A stretch of 19,294 nt of DNA from VFMC01 sp044238435. GTDB lineage: Bacteria > Actinomycetota > Acidimicrobiia > Acidimicrobiales > Ilumatobacteraceae. Below, piece by piece: positions 1 through 7,290 of this stretch. The stretch lies in NCBI GenBank assembly GCA_044238435.1, contig JBIIDH010000068.1, positions 1 through 19,294 on the forward strand, given 5' to 3'. Both the position numbers and the translations under genes were made by a program. Positions within the stretch are counted from its first letter, which is position 1; the number at the start of each line of letters is the position of its first letter. Under the pieces are notes generated by a model. That model was not told the origin of the DNA, searched no databases, and saw only the letters and a list, made by a program, of their open reading frames with translations.

Positions 1-77
1 GCGAGGTGTGCCCCGCCAAGTGGGAGCAGGGCGCCGAGACGCTGGCCCCGTCGCTCGACCTGGTCGGAAAGATCTGA
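1..77 (+). CDS. ahpC: AhpC, alkyl hydroperoxide reductase peroxiredoxin subunit (3' end only)
   Basis: Only the last 25 codons are inside the window, read from base 3 and ending at the TGA at 75-77. The peptide contains EVCPAKW and ends in LAPSLDLVGKI. As I recall it, this closely matches the C-terminus of enteric-type AhpC, including the resolving cysteine in the VCPAKW motif. AhpC is a cytoplasmic 2-Cys peroxiredoxin that reduces H2O2 and organic hydroperoxides and is recycled by AhpF. The ahpF start follows 5 nt later, so the two form an operon. The start, promoter and peroxidatic cysteine lie off the left edge. Confidence 0.93.
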   Translation, partial: EVCPAKWEQGAETLAPSLDLVGKI

Positions 78-82
78 TCGCC

Positions 83-1675
83 GTGCTCGACACCGCCATC
101 ACCACCCAACTGCGCAGCCACTTCGCCAAGATCGTGCACCCGGTGCGCCTGGTCGCCGCGCTCGACGACTCGGCCACCTCGGCCGAGCTGCGCGGTCTGC
201 TCGACGAGCTCGCCGCGCTGAGCGAGCAGATCACGGTCACTGCCGACGGCTCGACCGACGCTGCAGTGCGTCGGCCCTCGTTCGCCATCGAACGAGCGGG
301 CACCAACGTCGCCGTGCGCTTCGCCGGTGTGCCGCTGGGACACGAGTTCACCTCCCTCGTGCTCGCCCTGCTGCAGGTGGGTGGCCACCCCTCCACCGCG
401 TCGGCCGAACTGATCGACCAGATCCGTTCGCTCGACGGCGAGTACGTCTTCGAGACGTACTACTCGCTGTCGTGCCAGAACTGCCCCGATGTGGTGCAGG
501 CGCTGAACCTGATGAGCGTGCTGAACCCGCTTGTGCGTCACGTCGCCATCGACGGCGCCGTGTTCCAGCACGAGGTGGAGGCGCGCCAGGTGATGGCGGT
601 GCCGAGCGTGTTCCTGAACGGCCAGCCGTTCGCCCAGGGGCGGATGAGCCTCGAACAGATCATCGCCCGGCTCGACACCGGAGCCGCTGCTCGTGCTGCG
701 GCGGCGATCGACGCCAAGGATCCCTTCGACGTGCTCGTCGTCGGGGGTGGCCCGGCCGGTGCAGCAGCTGCGGTGTACGCAGCCCGCAAGGGCATCCGCA
801 CCGGTGTGGCCGCCGAGCGCTTCGGCGGGCAGGTGCTCGACACGATGAGCATCGAGAACCTCATCTCCGTGCCGCACACCGAGGGACCGCGCCTCGCCGC
901 CGCCCTCGAACAGCACGTGAACGAGTACGACGTCGACGTGATGAACCTGCAGCGCGCGGTCGCGCTGCAACCGGCCACCGAGCCCGGTGGTCTGGCGACG
1001 GTGCGGCTCGAGAGCGGTGCCACGTTGCAGGCCCGCACCGTGGTGGTCAGCACCGGTGCCCGCTGGCGCACACTGGGTGTGCCGGGCGAGGAGCAGTACC
1101 GGAACAAGGGCGTCACGTTCTGCCCGCACTGCGACGGCCCGCTGTTCCGCGGCAAGGACGTGGCCGTCGTGGGCGGTGGCAACTCGGGCGTGGAAGCGGC
1201 CATCGACCTGGCCGGCCTGGTGCGCCACGTCACCCTGCTCGAGTTCGACGACCGTCTTCGCGCCGACGAGGTGCTGCAACGCTCGCTGCGTTCTCTCCCC
1301 AACGTCACGGTTGTCACCGGCGCACGCACCACCGAGGTGCTTGGCGACGGCAGCAAGGTGACGGGCCTCGTGTACGTCGAGCGGGCCACCGACACGACGC
1401 ACACGGTGCCGCTCGACGGCGTGTTCGTGCAGATCGGGCTGCTGCCCAACACCGACTGGCTGCGCGGCACGGTGGAGTTGAGCGACCGGGGCGAAGTGAT
1501 CATCGACGACCGCGGCCGTACCTCGGTGCCGGGCGTGTTCGCCGCCGGCGACTGCACCACGGTGCCGTACAAGCAGATCGTCATCGCGCTGGGCGCAGGA
1601 TCCACCGCTGCCCTCAGCGCGTTCGATCACCTCATCCGCACCGTGGCATCCGAGCCCGCGCTCGTCGGCGCCTAG
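83..1675 (+). CDS. ahpF: AhpF, alkyl hydroperoxide reductase flavoprotein subunit
   Basis: 530-residue NADH-dependent disulfide reductase that passes electrons from NADH through FAD and two CxxC centres to AhpC. In order: a tandem thioredoxin-fold N-terminal domain (about 1-200) with C131-Q-N-C134; an FAD-binding GGGPAG at 221-226; the redox-active C347-P-H-C350; an NADH-binding GGGNSG at 364-369; and a C-terminal FAD motif (VFAAGDCTTVP, about 485-495). Length and motif spacing match the enteric family (about 521 residues). The GTG at 83 is chosen because it gives MLDTAITTQL, aligning with the family N-terminus. An ATG at base 8 in the same frame would run through the ahpC coding end and adds residues foreign to the family. 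A weak GGAAAGA lies at 66-72. It is cotranscribed with ahpC (5-nt gap) and followed 11 nt later by oxyR. Confidence 0.96.
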   Translation: MLDTAITTQLRSHFAKIVHPVRLVAALDDSATSAELRGLLDELAALSEQITVTADGSTDAAVRRPSFAIERAGTNVAVRFAGVPLGHEFTSLVLALLQVGGHPSTASAELIDQIRSLDGEYVFETYYSLSCQNCPDVVQALNLMSVLNPLVRHVAIDGAVFQHEVEARQVMAVPSVFLNGQPFAQGRMSLEQIIARLDTGAAARAAAAIDAKDPFDVLVVGGGPAGAAAAVYAARKGIRTGVAAERFGGQVLDTMSIENLISVPHTEGPRLAAALEQHVNEYDVDVMNLQRAVALQPATEPGGLATVRLESGATLQARTVVVSTGARWRTLGVPGEEQYRNKGVTFCPHCDGPLFRGKDVAVVGGGNSGVEAAIDLAGLVRHVTLLEFDDRLRADEVLQRSLRSLPNVTVVTGARTTEVLGDGSKVTGLVYVERATDTTHTVPLDGVFVQIGLLPNTDWLRGTVELSDRGEVIIDDRGRTSVPGVFAAGDCTTVPYKQIVIALGAGSTAALSAFDHLIRTVASEPALVGA

Positions 1676-1678
1676 GGT
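1673..1678 (+). promoter_or_regulatory. putative -10 box of a leaderless oxyR promoter
   Basis: TAGGGT fits TANNNT and ends 8 nt before the oxyR ATG at 1687. Its first three bases are the ahpF stop codon TAG. There is no Shine-Dalgarno-like sequence between them. The spacing predicts a transcript starting at or within a few bases of the ATG. No clear -35 was identified. This is inference from sequence only. Confidence 0.5.
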
Positions 1679-1686
1679 TCGCCCCG

Positions 1687-2640
1687 ATGAACCTGCGCGA
1701 TCTGCAGTACCTGGTGGCGGTGGCCGACCACCGCCACTTCGGCAAGGCAGCCGAGGCCTGCTTCGTCAGCCAGCCGACGCTGAGCGCGCAGATCAAGAAA
1801 CTCGAGCGCGAGCTGGGGGTGGAGCTGTTCGAGCGTCACCCCCGGCAGGTGCTGCTCACCGAGGCGGGCGCACAGATCGTCGAGCGTGCCCGCGGCATGC
1901 TCAGCACGGCCGCCGACATCGACGACATCGCCCGCCGGGCGAAGGACCCCGAGTCGGGCACGGTCCGCCTCGGCCTCATCCCCACCCTCGCTCCTTACCT
2001 GCTGGCCCATGTCGTGTCGCCGCTGCGGCAGCGCTTCCCACACCTCGAACTGCTGCTGGTGGAGGACAAGACCGAGGTGCTGCACCAGCAACTGCGGGAG
2101 GGCCGACTCGACGCCGCCGTGCTGGCCCTGCCGCTGAGCGACGATCAACTGCACGAGGAGTTCCTGTTCGCCGAGCGGTTCGTGTTGGCGGTGCCGAGCG
2201 GTCATGCGCTGGGGGCTCGTGCCGAGGTGGGTACCGACGTGCTGGCCGGCGAGCCGGTGCTGCTGCTGGAGGAAGGGCACTGCCTGCGCGACCAGGCGTT
2301 GAGCGTGTGCCACCTGGCGGGCGCCACCGAACGCAGCGACTTCCGAGCCACCAGCCTCGAGACACTGCGTCAGATGGTGGCTGCGGGGGTGGGCATCACC
2401 CTGCTCCCTGAACTGGCGGTCGCCTCGCCCGTCTCGCCGACCACACACCTGACGGTGGTGCCGTTCGCAGCACCCGCACCGCAGCGCGAGGTGGGCGTGG
2501 TGTGGCGGCGCAGCACCGTGAACGGCCCGCTGTTCGTGGAGATGGGCAGGGTGATGCGCAAGGCCGTACTACCCGTGCTGAACCCGCCCGACGCCGACGT
2601 CAGGCGTCGCGGCGGCGCAACAGCACGGCGGCGACGATGA
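1687..2640 (+). CDS. oxyR: OxyR, LysR-type peroxide-sensing transcriptional regulator
   Basis: 317-residue LysR-family regulator. The N-terminal winged helix-turn-helix (about 1-60) starts MNLRDLQYLV and carries VSQPTLSAQIKKLE; the substrate-binding-like regulatory domain covers about 90-300. The peroxide-sensing cysteine pair is present in G-H-C199-L-R-D-Q-A-L-S-V-C208, at the same residue numbers as in E. coli OxyR. The following RATSLETLRQMVAAGVGITLLP stretch is also OxyR-specific. H2O2 forms the Cys199-Cys208 disulfide and switches OxyR to activation; ahpCF are classical targets, and here they lie directly upstream on the same strand. The open frame continues upstream, but the ATG at 1687 matches the family N-terminus. 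The Arg-rich last 15-20 residues extend past the usual end and overlap the convergent ABC permease gene by 41 bp. Confidence 0.94.
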   Translation: MNLRDLQYLVAVADHRHFGKAAEACFVSQPTLSAQIKKLERELGVELFERHPRQVLLTEAGAQIVERARGMLSTAADIDDIARRAKDPESGTVRLGLIPTLAPYLLAHVVSPLRQRFPHLELLLVEDKTEVLHQQLREGRLDAAVLALPLSDDQLHEEFLFAERFVLAVPSGHALGARAEVGTDVLAGEPVLLLEEGHCLRDQALSVCHLAGATERSDFRATSLETLRQMVAAGVGITLLPELAVASPVSPTTHLTVVPFAAPAPQREVGVVWRRSTVNGPLFVEMGRVMRKAVLPVLNPPDADVRRRGGATARRRR

Positions 2641-3445
2641 GCGTGGCCGCGGCGTACCCACAGAACACGGCGAATCCATGCCACGGTGCCAGCGTCTCGC
2701 CCTGGCTGCCGAATGCCAACAGCGCCTGACCGGCGTTGCTGGGCAGCCACTTGTACACGCGGTCGAACCAGGTGTCGGGCAGGGCGAGGGCCACGACGGG
2801 CAGCACCATCAGCACACCCACCAGAGCGGCGATGGCCCCGGCGACGTTGCGGATGATGGCCCCGAGTCCGATGGCGAATGCCGCCACCACCGTGAGGTAC
2901 AGACCCACGCCGATGACGGATCGGGCCACATCAGGGGCGTCCCAGGTGGTGTCGATGCCCTGCTCCGCCAGCAGCGACTGGGCCAGGAAGAACGTGGCCA
3001 CCGCGGCCGGGGTGGTGGTGGCCAGCGTGACGGTGCAGAACACGAGCAACTTGGCCCACAGCACCGGCAGGCGCTTGGGCACCGCGCCGAGCGAGGCGCG
3101 GATCATGCCGCCCGAGTACTCGCCGGCGACGAGCAGCACGGCCAGCACGCCGATGGCCAACTGGGACAGATAGAAGCCCGACATCGGCGACGCCAGCGCG
3201 TCGAAGCGCCGCTTCTGGCGGGGGCGCATCGAGTCCCAGTCGTTCGCCGTCGACCAGGCGATGGCGCTGCCGATGCCGATGAGGAACAGCACCGCGAGCC
3301 CGAGGGTGATCCAGGTGGAACGCACCGAGAACGTCTTGCGCCACTCCGAACGCACCACGCGCGTCGGGGTGACGCGCAGCCGCGCGACGTCGTCGGCCGA
3401 CAGCGTGGGCACGGCGATGGTGGGACCGGTGTCGACCGTGTTCAT
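2600..3445 (-). CDS. ABC-2 type transporter permease
   Basis: 281-residue integral membrane protein. A cytoplasmic N-terminus (about 1-45) with SEWRKTFSVRSTW precedes about six hydrophobic segments (roughly 46-64, 90-107, 127-158, 177-196, 202-221 and 256-276). A conserved-looking VAGEYSGGMIRASLG (106-120) corresponds to the EY.xGTiR element of ABC-2 permeases such as the NatB and bacitracin-resistance BcrB types. The ATG at 3445 overlaps the ATPase stop codon as ATGA, indicating translational coupling. The substrate cannot be read from the sequence; drugs, lipids and peptides are all possible. The 3' end overlaps oxyR convergently. The last residues are VLLRRRDA. Confidence 0.87.
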   Translation of the reverse strand: MNTVDTGPTIAVPTLSADDVARLRVTPTRVVRSEWRKTFSVRSTWITLGLAVLFLIGIGSAIAWSTANDWDSMRPRQKRRFDALASPMSGFYLSQLAIGVLAVLLVAGEYSGGMIRASLGAVPKRLPVLWAKLLVFCTVTLATTTPAAVATFFLAQSLLAEQGIDTTWDAPDVARSVIGVGLYLTVVAAFAIGLGAIIRNVAGAIAALVGVLMVLPVVALALPDTWFDRVYKWLPSNAGQALLAFGSQGETLAPWHGFAVFCGYAAATLIVAAVLLRRRDA

Positions 3446-4359
3446 CGCGTCTCCGAGTCGGTGGTGTGGTACTCGACCGCGTCGCGGGTGAGGGCCATGA
3501 ACGCTTCCTCCAGTGAGGCCTGCTGCGGAGTGAGTTCGTGCACGGCGATGGCGTTGGCAGCCGCCACATCGCCGATGTGATCGCTCGTGAGTCCCACCAC
3601 ATCGAGTTGTCCGGCGGCTGCACTCGTGACGATCACCCCCGGGCCGGTGAGCAGCTGGCGCAACCGGTCGGCCTGCGGGCTGCGCACGAAGACGTGGTCG
3701 CTCGATGCCCGATCGACGAACTCGGCCATCGGCACGTCGGCGATGAGTCGACCACGGCCGATGACGATGAGGTGCTCGGCCGTGAGCGCCATCTCCGACA
3801 TGAGGTGCGACGACACCAGCACGGTGCGTCCCTCGCGGGCGAGCGACTTGAGCAGGTGGCGGATCCACAGAATGCCCTCCGGATCGAGGCCGTTCACCGG
3901 CTCGTCGAGGATGAGCGTTCCCGGATCGCCCAGGAGTGCAGCGGCGATACCGAGGCGCTGGCCCATGCCCAGCGAGAAGCCGCCGATGCGGCGGGTGGCC
4001 ACCTCGGTGAGGCCCACCAGTTCGAGTAGTTCGTCGACCCGACGGGTGGGAATGCCGGTGGTGGCCGCCAGGGAGAGCAGATGGTTGCGGGCCGATCGGC
4101 CGACATGGACCGCCCGGGCCTCGAGCAGTGCGCCCACCTCGTGCAGTGGGGCCCGGTGCTCGCTGTAGCGGCGGCCGTTCACCGTGACCGTGCCGCGGGT
4201 GGGGGCATCGAGGCCGATGATCATTCGCATCGTGGTCGACTTGCCCGCCCCGTTCGGGCCGAGGAAGCCGGTGACGATGCCCGGCTTCACATCGAACGAG
4301 AGGTCGTCGACGGCCGTCTTGTCGCCGTACCGCTTCACCAGTCCACGGGCTTCGATCAT
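3442..4359 (-). CDS. ABC transporter ATP-binding protein (ABC-2 exporter type)
   Basis: 305-residue ATPase of the DrrA/CcmA/NatA class. Walker A GPNGAGKST at 34-42; a Q-loop region near 73-80; an ABC signature SLGMGQ at 129-134, where the SLGM form is typical of the BcrA-like subgroup; Walker B LILDEP at 149-154; and the switch histidine H185 in VSSH. The C-terminal 90 residues form the accessory domain usual for these proteins, ending EEAFMALTRD followed by a short tail. It powers the permease encoded by the overlapping downstream gene. The start is fixed by AGGAGG (4365-4370), 5 nt before the ATG. SLGMGQ-type ATPases are often annotated as antibiotic or bacitracin exporters, but no substrate evidence is visible here. 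Confidence 0.92.
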   Translation of the reverse strand: MIEARGLVKRYGDKTAVDDLSFDVKPGIVTGFLGPNGAGKSTTMRMIIGLDAPTRGTVTVNGRRYSEHRAPLHEVGALLEARAVHVGRSARNHLLSLAATTGIPTRRVDELLELVGLTEVATRRIGGFSLGMGQRLGIAAALLGDPGTLILDEPVNGLDPEGILWIRHLLKSLAREGRTVLVSSHLMSEMALTAEHLIVIGRGRLIADVPMAEFVDRASSDHVFVRSPQADRLRQLLTGPGVIVTSAAAGQLDVVGLTSDHIGDVAAANAIAVHELTPQQASLEEAFMALTRDAVEYHTTDSETR

Positions 4360-4364
4360 GCGGG

Positions 4365-4389
4365 CCTCCTCGCGATCGCCTGCACGGTA
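4365..4389 (-). promoter_or_regulatory. ribosome binding site and putative -10 for the ABC exporter operon
   Basis: On the minus strand a TACCGT (complement of 4384-4389) lies about 14 nt upstream of AGGAGG (complement of 4365-4370), which sits 5 nt before the ATPase ATG. This is a conventional leadered arrangement, in contrast to the many leaderless starts nearby. The -10 assignment is inference; the RBS is clear. Confidence 0.5.
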
Positions 4390-4421
4390 GCGGCGCCCGG
4401 TATCCCCGAGATCGGCAGGCG

Positions 4422-4451
4422 GGTGACCCTCACCTGATTCACACCCGGGTG
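4422..4451. promoter_or_regulatory. two short palindromes between the divergent exporter and channel genes
   Basis: GGTGA-CCC-TCACC at 4422-4434 and the perfect 10-bp palindrome CACCCGGGTG at 4442-4451 lie in the 146-bp divergent gap. They could be operators for either gene. In GC-rich DNA such short palindromes also arise by chance. Confidence 0.22.
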
Positions 4452-4493
4452 CACGAGCAGGTGGTATCCGGCAGCCACACGGGTGCCCCGCCC

Positions 4494-4499
4494 TACGCT
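4494..4499 (+). promoter_or_regulatory. putative -10 box of the leaderless potassium-channel gene
   Basis: TACGCT ends 6 nt before the GTG at 4506, with no Shine-Dalgarno sequence in front of the GTG. The spacing puts the transcription start at about the GTG itself. This supports the GTG over the upstream ATG at 4449. Confidence 0.5.
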
Positions 4500-4505
4500 C
4501 GCTCC

Positions 4506-5315
4506 GTGAACTCCGACGAACAGCGCCTGGCTCGATGGAAGCAGCGGATGAGCCCGGTGATGATGGTGGCCACCCTGCTACCCATCGCCGCTGGCCTCAC
4601 CAACCGCGGCCAGAGCGGCCACGCGGTGTGGATCGATGTCACGTCGTGGCTGGTGTTCCTCGTCGACTTCATCGTCCACCTCCGCCTGCGTCGCGGCTTC
4701 CTGCGCACCAAGGCGGGCATCTTCGACCTCGTCATCGTCGTGCTCACGGTGCCGTGGTACCTCATCCCAGGTCTCGGTGCGGGGCGACTGCTCAGCCTTG
4801 CCCGTCTCGGTCGGCTGCTGCGGGTGTTCGTCGTGTCGAACCACAGCAAGAAGATGCAGGAGTTGGGCGAGCGCCTGGGCAAGGCCGCCCTGTACAGCGG
4901 TGTGCTCGTCCTGGTGTGCGCGATCGTGGTGAAGGCGGTCGAGCCCGAGTCGTCGGGGTACGCCTCGTTCGGCGACGCGATGTGGTGGGCCGTCGTCACG
5001 TTCACCACCGTCGGCTACGGCGACCTGTACCCGGTCACCTCGGGCGGCAGGGTGGCGGGCATCATGCTGATGCTCGGCGGTGTCGCCCTGATCGGCAGCC
5101 TCGCCGCCTCGCTCGGGTCGTTCTTCAACTCGGGTGGCACGCTTGCCGGTGACGGGGAGTTTGACGACGAGCCGGACGCCGAAGCCGGTGTGCAGCCCGG
5201 AGCCGAACTCGGTGCCGACGAGCGCAGCCTGCTGCTGGCCGAGGTGCGGGCCCTGCGCGCCGAGGTGGCCGACATCCGTGCTCGCCTCGGTGCTGCGACC
5301 GACCCGGAGGGGTGA
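4506..5315 (+). CDS. voltage-sensor-type potassium channel (Ion_trans family)
   Basis: 269-residue membrane channel subunit. The selectivity filter TTVGYGD is at 167-173, in a pore loop between hydrophobic segments at about 128-143 and 184-205. Upstream are three or four hydrophobic segments, including an S4-like helix with regularly spaced arginines (R94, R100, R103, R106), so this looks like a KvAP/KvLm-like tetrameric K+ channel with a short voltage-sensor domain. The C-terminus has an acidic linker (about 217-238) and a predicted coiled coil (about 238-262, LLLAEVRALRAEVADIRARL) suited to tetramer assembly. The GTG at 4506 is preferred because a -10-like box lies 6 nt upstream; an in-frame ATG at 4449 would add 19 residues. 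It ends 13 bp from the convergent ABC-F stop. Confidence 0.88.
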   Translation: MNSDEQRLARWKQRMSPVMMVATLLPIAAGLTNRGQSGHAVWIDVTSWLVFLVDFIVHLRLRRGFLRTKAGIFDLVIVVLTVPWYLIPGLGAGRLLSLARLGRLLRVFVVSNHSKKMQELGERLGKAALYSGVLVLVCAIVVKAVEPESSGYASFGDAMWWAVVTFTTVGYGDLYPVTSGGRVAGIMLMLGGVALIGSLAASLGSFFNSGGTLAGDGEFDDEPDAEAGVQPGAELGADERSLLLAEVRALRAEVADIRARLGAATDPEG

Positions 5316-5327
5316 CGGTGGCGCCGG

Positions 5328-6962
5328 TCAGGTGAGTTGCTTGGCCAGACGGAGCGAACCGACCCGCTCGGGTGCCGACAGCGCCGTGAGCGCTAGGTCG
5401 AACTCGGGCAGGCCGAACACGTCGCCGTCGTCGGTGATCATCACGAAGCGGTCGAGCGACGCCAGGAAGGTGCGGTCGTGGCTGACCGCCACCACCGTGC
5501 CCTCGAACCCGTCGAGGGCCTGCTCGAGCGCCTCGCTCGACTCGATGTCGAGGTTGTCGGTGGGCTCGTCGAGCAGCAGCACGTTGTGTCCCTCCAACTC
5601 GAGGCAGAGGATCTCGAGGCGCGCCTTCTGTCCGCCCGACAGCGTCTGGAACTCCTGGCGGGCGTTCAGCCGCAGGCCGTAGCGGGCCAACGACTGCATC
5701 GCCTTCATCTCGTCGTACACGCGCTCGCGCACGATGTCGATGCACTCGCGGTTGAGGAAGTCGGGGCGGTCGTTCACCTGGGTGAACACACCCACCGACG
5801 TGCGCGGCCCGAACGTGATGGTGCCGAGGTCGGGTGCCGACTCGCCCGACAGGGCGCGCAGCAGGTGGCTCTTGCCCGTGCCGTTGGGGCCGATCAGCCC
5901 GACGCGCTCGCCGTGGTGGATCTCGTCGGAGAACGGCAGGAAGAGGTCGCCGATGCCCACCTGCTCGAGCTTGGCCACGCGGCGGGCGGCGTCGGCGCCG
6001 CGCAGGCGCACGTGGATCTGCTGGTCGGCCACCGGCGGGGGTGGGGGACCCGCTGCGACGAACTTCTCCCACCGCGTCTCGGCAGCATTGGCCTTGGTGG
6101 CGTTCTTGAAGTTCTGCGCGGCCCGCACCTTCATCATCTTCATGTGCTGGAACAGGCGCCGTTCCTCGTCGTTCCAGCGCTTCAGTTCGTCGCCCAGCAG
6201 TTCCTGACGCTTGGCGCGTGCCTCGGGGAACGTGGTGTACGACCCGCCGTGCACCCAGCAGCCCGAACCCTCGACGACGATGATCTTGGTGGCCACCCGC
6301 TCGAGCAGGGTGCGGTCGTGGCTGACCATCAAGATGGTCGACCGCGACGCGCGGATCTGCTCTTCGAGCCAGTGCCGGGTGGGGATGTCGAGGTAGTTGT
6401 CGGGTTCGTCGAGCAGCAGCACATCGGCGCCCGAGGTGAGCAGGAGGTCGAGGACCAGTCGCTTGCGCTCGCCGCCCGACAGTTCGCCGACGAGTCGGCG
6501 CGACATGTCGTCGACAGGCGTCTTCACGCTGCGCTGCGCTGCCGCATACCACGCTGCTTCGAGTTCGTATCCGCCGAGGTCGCCCCAGTCGGCCAGCGCC
6601 GTGGCGTAGGCCATGCCGTCGTCGCTGCCGTCGAGCAGACCGCGTTCGGCAGCAACCAGCGCCTTGCCGGCGGTGCGCAACGCAGGCGGCGCCACCTCCA
6701 GCAACATCTCGCGCAGCGTGTCGGTGGGCCGCGACATGCCCACGTCCTGGGTCATGCTCAGCGCAGTGCCGCCGACCGCGAACTCGCCCTCGTCGGCCTC
6801 GATGACGTTCGAGAGAATGCGCAGGATGGTGCTCTTGCCCACCCCGTTGGCACCCACGATGGCGGCGTGTTCGCCGGGGGCGACGCCGAACGACACGTCG
6901 AAGAACAGCTGGTCGGCGCCCGGGGGCGCGTAGGCGAGTTCCGAGACGGTGATGCTGCTCAT
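5328..6962 (-). CDS. ABC-F family ATPase (ribosome-associated translation or resistance factor)
   Basis: 544-residue soluble protein with two ABC ATPase domains and no membrane segments. Domain 1: Walker A GANGVGKST at 37-45, signature LSGGE at 161-165, Walker B VLLLDE at 181-186, switch VSHD. The inter-domain linker (about 243-325) is charged and contains a run of prolines (PPPPP near 306-310). Domain 2: Walker A GPNGTGKS at 358-365, signature LSGGQ at 441-445, Walker B VLLLDE at 461-466, VSHD. Two domains joined by a charged linker define ABC-F proteins, which bind the ribosomal E site and act in translation regulation or antibiotic protection. Which of these applies cannot be decided here. 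The start has a GATACT box 7 nt upstream and no Shine-Dalgarno sequence. Confidence 0.92.
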   Translation of the reverse strand: MSSITVSELAYAPPGADQLFFDVSFGVAPGEHAAIVGANGVGKSTILRILSNVIEADEGEFAVGGTALSMTQDVGMSRPTDTLREMLLEVAPPALRTAGKALVAAERGLLDGSDDGMAYATALADWGDLGGYELEAAWYAAAQRSVKTPVDDMSRRLVGELSGGERKRLVLDLLLTSGADVLLLDEPDNYLDIPTRHWLEEQIRASRSTILMVSHDRTLLERVATKIIVVEGSGCWVHGGSYTTFPEARAKRQELLGDELKRWNDEERRLFQHMKMMKVRAAQNFKNATKANAAETRWEKFVAAGPPPPPVADQQIHVRLRGADAARRVAKLEQVGIGDLFLPFSDEIHHGERVGLIGPNGTGKSHLLRALSGESAPDLGTITFGPRTSVGVFTQVNDRPDFLNRECIDIVRERVYDEMKAMQSLARYGLRLNARQEFQTLSGGQKARLEILCLELEGHNVLLLDEPTDNLDIESSEALEQALDGFEGTVVAVSHDRTFLASLDRFVMITDDGDVFGLPEFDLALTALSAPERVGSLRLAKQLT

Positions 6963-6969
6963 GGCAGCG

Positions 6970-6975
6970 AGTATC
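6970..6975 (-). promoter_or_regulatory. putative -10 box of the leaderless ABC-F gene
   Basis: On the minus strand GATACT (near-consensus TATACT) ends 7 nt before the ABC-F ATG at 6962. No ribosome binding site lies between them. The spacing fits the leaderless pattern seen at several other genes in this window. Confidence 0.5.
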
Positions 6976-7021
6976 GCCCGCCCGGTGCCTGAACCGGACA
7001 GCGATTCCCGAGGGTGGGGGC

Positions 7022-7219
7022 TCAGCCCCTGACGTTGTAGACCGTCGACGACCCGGCGCCGGCCAGGAGCGACGAGACGAGGATGCCCAACGGCAGGGTG
7101 CCCCAGTAGCCGAGGCCCACACCCGGGGCCACGTTGCCGATGAACAGCATCAGCAGCCAGGTGGCGGGGAAGGTGGCGATGAGCAGGATGAGCACGATCG
7201 AGACGATGCCGCGGATCAT
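7022..7219 (-). CDS. small two-segment membrane protein of unknown function
   Basis: 65-residue hydrophobic protein. The first membrane segment (about 4-27) starts MIRGIVSIVLILLIATFPAT; a Gly-rich turn with GVGLGYWGTLP follows; the second segment (about 41-56) is GILVSSLLAGAGSS, then a polar tail YNVRG. It is supported by a good AAGGAG (complement of 7227-7232), 7 nt upstream of the ATG. I do not recognise a family. The size and shape resemble small membrane proteins that modulate larger membrane complexes, but nothing here names a partner. It lies between the ABC-F gene (59-bp gap) and the YhhN-hydrolase gene, all on the minus strand. Confidence 0.72.
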   Translation of the reverse strand: MIRGIVSIVLILLIATFPATWLLMLFIGNVAPGVGLGYWGTLPLGILVSSLLAGAGSSTVYNVRG

Positions 7220-7226
7220 GGGTGGG

Positions 7227-7262
7227 CTCCTTCGGGGCAGCGGAAATGCAAGTGAAAACCTA
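7227..7262 (-). promoter_or_regulatory. ribosome binding site and putative -10 for the small membrane protein
   Basis: On the minus strand TAGGTT (complement of 7257-7262) lies in a local AT-rich patch, and AAGGAG (complement of 7227-7232) precedes the ATG by 7 nt. A 7-bp inverted repeat, GCAGCGG at 7237-7243 and CCGCTGC at 7268-7274, flanks the patch. It could serve as an operator or as weak termination for the upstream hydrolase gene. Confidence 0.4.
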
Positions 7263-7290
7263 GTTTGCCGCTGCTCCGGTGCCGGGGATG

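Noticed and set aside
472..1686. Upstream in-frame extension of oxyR inside ahpF
   Set aside because: The added 405 residues are an Arg/Pro-rich out-of-frame reading of ahpF; the conserved LysR N-terminus starts at 1687.
5125..7122. Long minus-strand open frame (665 codons) overlapping the ABC-F gene in another frame
   Set aside because: It is Arg-rich with no motifs, while the overlapping frame carries two complete ATPase domains.
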